From positions 1 to 5,482 of the forward strand of contig MFOV01000002.1 in the NCBI GenBank assembly GCA_001782515.1: DNA of 5,482 bases, given 5' to 3'. Every line of letters begins with the position of its first letter. Position 1 is the first letter of the stretch. The position numbers and the translations under genes are program-made. The notes under the pieces were generated by a model that was given only the letters and a program-made list of their open reading frames with translations, made no database searches and was not told where the DNA came from. Of the stretch, positions 4,863-5,482 are shown piece by piece. Source of the stretch: Candidatus Levybacteria bacterium RIFCSPLOWO2_01_FULL_39_10. Its GTDB lineage: Bacteria; Patescibacteriota; Microgenomatia; Levybacterales; UBA12049.

Positions 4863-5342
4863 ATGATTTCATCAGAGCAAAGACCTGAGTTGCGAATAAT
4901 CCAAAAGGAGGATCCAGTTATTTCTCTTCGAAGATCGGCAAGTTTTTGGAGACAACACAGTGCACTTGGTTTTGGTGACCAGCTTGAGGCATTAGCTGAG
5001 TGGCTGGGACAAAGGACAACAGACCCGAATGTAAGCGAGAGATATGCCGTTGCAACTGGTACACAAGTCGCCGATGCAGCATTTCATGACCTTGAAACAG
5101 CGGGATCATATGCTCAACATCATGGACCTGCACGAGAAACAGCATTGGTTTTGCCGATTTCAGAATATGGTCTTGGACCTGATGTAGTTTGGGTTCCTGC
5201 AACATATACTCCTATTGAATATGGTCTGGTTAGAAGACAATGGGACAGAACCCATAGAAATCGTGTTTTGGTATTGCACCGCGGATCAGAAAGTCTTGCA
5301 GATCATTATCTTTCTGTTATAAACGAAGGCGAGCCAGTCTAA
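4863..5342 (+). CDS. Hypothetical protein, 159 aa, gene with shared-end layout
   Basis: I do not recognise this protein. It runs from MISSEQRPEL to VINEGEPV. It has no signal peptide, no membrane segment and no cysteine. Aromatic and charged residues are frequent (SFWRQHSALGFGDQLEALAEWLGQ with helix-like spacing; then ALVLPISEYGLGPDVVWVP). The C-terminal part (YGLVRRQWDRTHRNRVLVLHRG) is basic and alternates strand and helix. A cytosolic location is likely. The start is set by the TATAAT box eight bases upstream. The first residues (SSE-R-EL) and the nucleotides TCATCAGA at the second to fifth codons match the start of the 237-aa gene. A 28-bp repeat identical to the one ending that gene starts 23 bases past this stop. 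It is divergent from the toxin-antitoxin operon, and I cannot tell whether it works with it. Confidence 0.75.
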   Translation: MISSEQRPELRIIQKEDPVISLRRSASFWRQHSALGFGDQLEALAEWLGQRTTDPNVSERYAVATGTQVADAAFHDLETAGSYAQHHGPARETALVLPISEYGLGPDVVWVPATYTPIEYGLVRRQWDRTHRNRVLVLHRGSESLADHYLSVINEGEPV

Positions 5343-5365
5343 AATTTTATAACTGATAATAATAA

Positions 5366-5393
5366 CTCCTAACATAGTTACTCAGGTGCTGCC
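5366..5393 (+). repeat. 28-bp exact direct repeat, copy 2
   Basis: Identical to 4098-4125 at all 28 positions. Both are preceded by an A/T-rich run (ATAGTAG and ATAATAA). This copy is fully outside the coding region, starting 23 bases beyond the stop of the 159-aa gene. Confidence 0.95.
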
Positions 5394-5410
5394 CTACAAA
5401 TAATTTTCCT

Positions 5411-5445
5411 ATTGCAAAATAAAATTAAAAGTGGTACTTTGCAAT
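5411..5445. promoter_or_regulatory. 8-bp inverted repeat overlapping a possible promoter
   Basis: ATTGCAAA (5411-5418) and TTTGCAAT (5438-5445) are perfect inverted arms 19 bases apart. TTGCAA (5412-5417) and TACTTT (5435-5440), 17 bases apart, could be -35 and -10 boxes, each sitting in an arm. That would let a dimeric repressor cover the promoter. This is tentative. Confidence 0.3.
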
Positions 5446-5451
5446 TATTAT

Positions 5452-5482
5452 ATGGCACAGGCAGATCAACACAAACACCATC
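5452..5482 (+). CDS. Possible gene start at the right edge (partial)
   Basis: ATG at 5452 opens a frame reading MAQADQHKHH that runs off the window. It lies 11 bases after a possible -10 box and has no ribosome binding site, which fits the leaderless style of the neighbouring genes. Only ten codons are visible, so no function can be named and the gene may not be real. Confidence 0.3.
   Translation, partial: MAQADQHKHH

Noticed and set aside
4098..5393. CRISPR array
   Set aside because: Only two repeat copies, 1.24 kb apart with genes between; no regular spacers and no cas genes.

Overview
This window most likely comes from a Patescibacteria (CPR) genome, probably of the Microgenomates type. 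The evidence is the left-end surface protein, whose domain order and motifs resemble large extracellular proteins of that group, together with three protein genes that have a -10 box almost touching the start codon and no Shine-Dalgarno sequence. The lineage call is inference from recalled family patterns, not from a search.

Layout. Positions 1-1793 (+) hold the 3' part of a large cell-surface protein ending in a PA14 domain. An in-frame TAA separates it from a further in-frame fragment (to 2099) that looks like the start of a carbohydrate-binding (CBM6/GH115_C-like) domain. That fragment runs out just before a REP-like nested-palindrome element (2121-2198). From 2390 to 3145 everything is on the minus strand and forms an informational cluster: tRNA-Thr(TGT), tRNA-Tyr(GTA), tRNA-Thr(GGT), then a 57-codon ribosomal protein L33 gene (rpmG). 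The tRNA order recalls E. coli thrU-tyrU-glyT-thrT, without glyT and tuf. The spacers carry several strong hairpins. tRNA-Trp(CCA) lies divergently at 3225-3295 (+) with its own consensus promoter.

Right of tRNA-Trp is an accessory region. It has two unrecognised genes (237 aa at 3391-4104 and 159 aa at 4863-5342, both +), with a RelB/DinJ-RelE/YafQ type II toxin-antitoxin pair between them on the minus strand (4153-4709). The toxin-antitoxin promoter overlaps a palindromic operator.

The most unusual signal is that the two unrecognised genes share both ends but not their middles. Each is preceded by a similar 30-bp header (24/30 identical, starting GCTGATAT), then a TATAAT box 6-8 bases before ATG, then a similar first-codon stretch (TCATCAGA, giving protein starts MSSERDRESL and MISSEQRPEL). 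Each is followed by an identical 28-bp repeat (4098-4125 and 5366-5393). The coding middles show no similarity visible by eye. This is the layout expected of modular, cassette-like units, or of a paralogous family with fixed ends. No integrase or transposase is visible. Another promoter-like sequence and a possible gene start lie at the extreme right edge.
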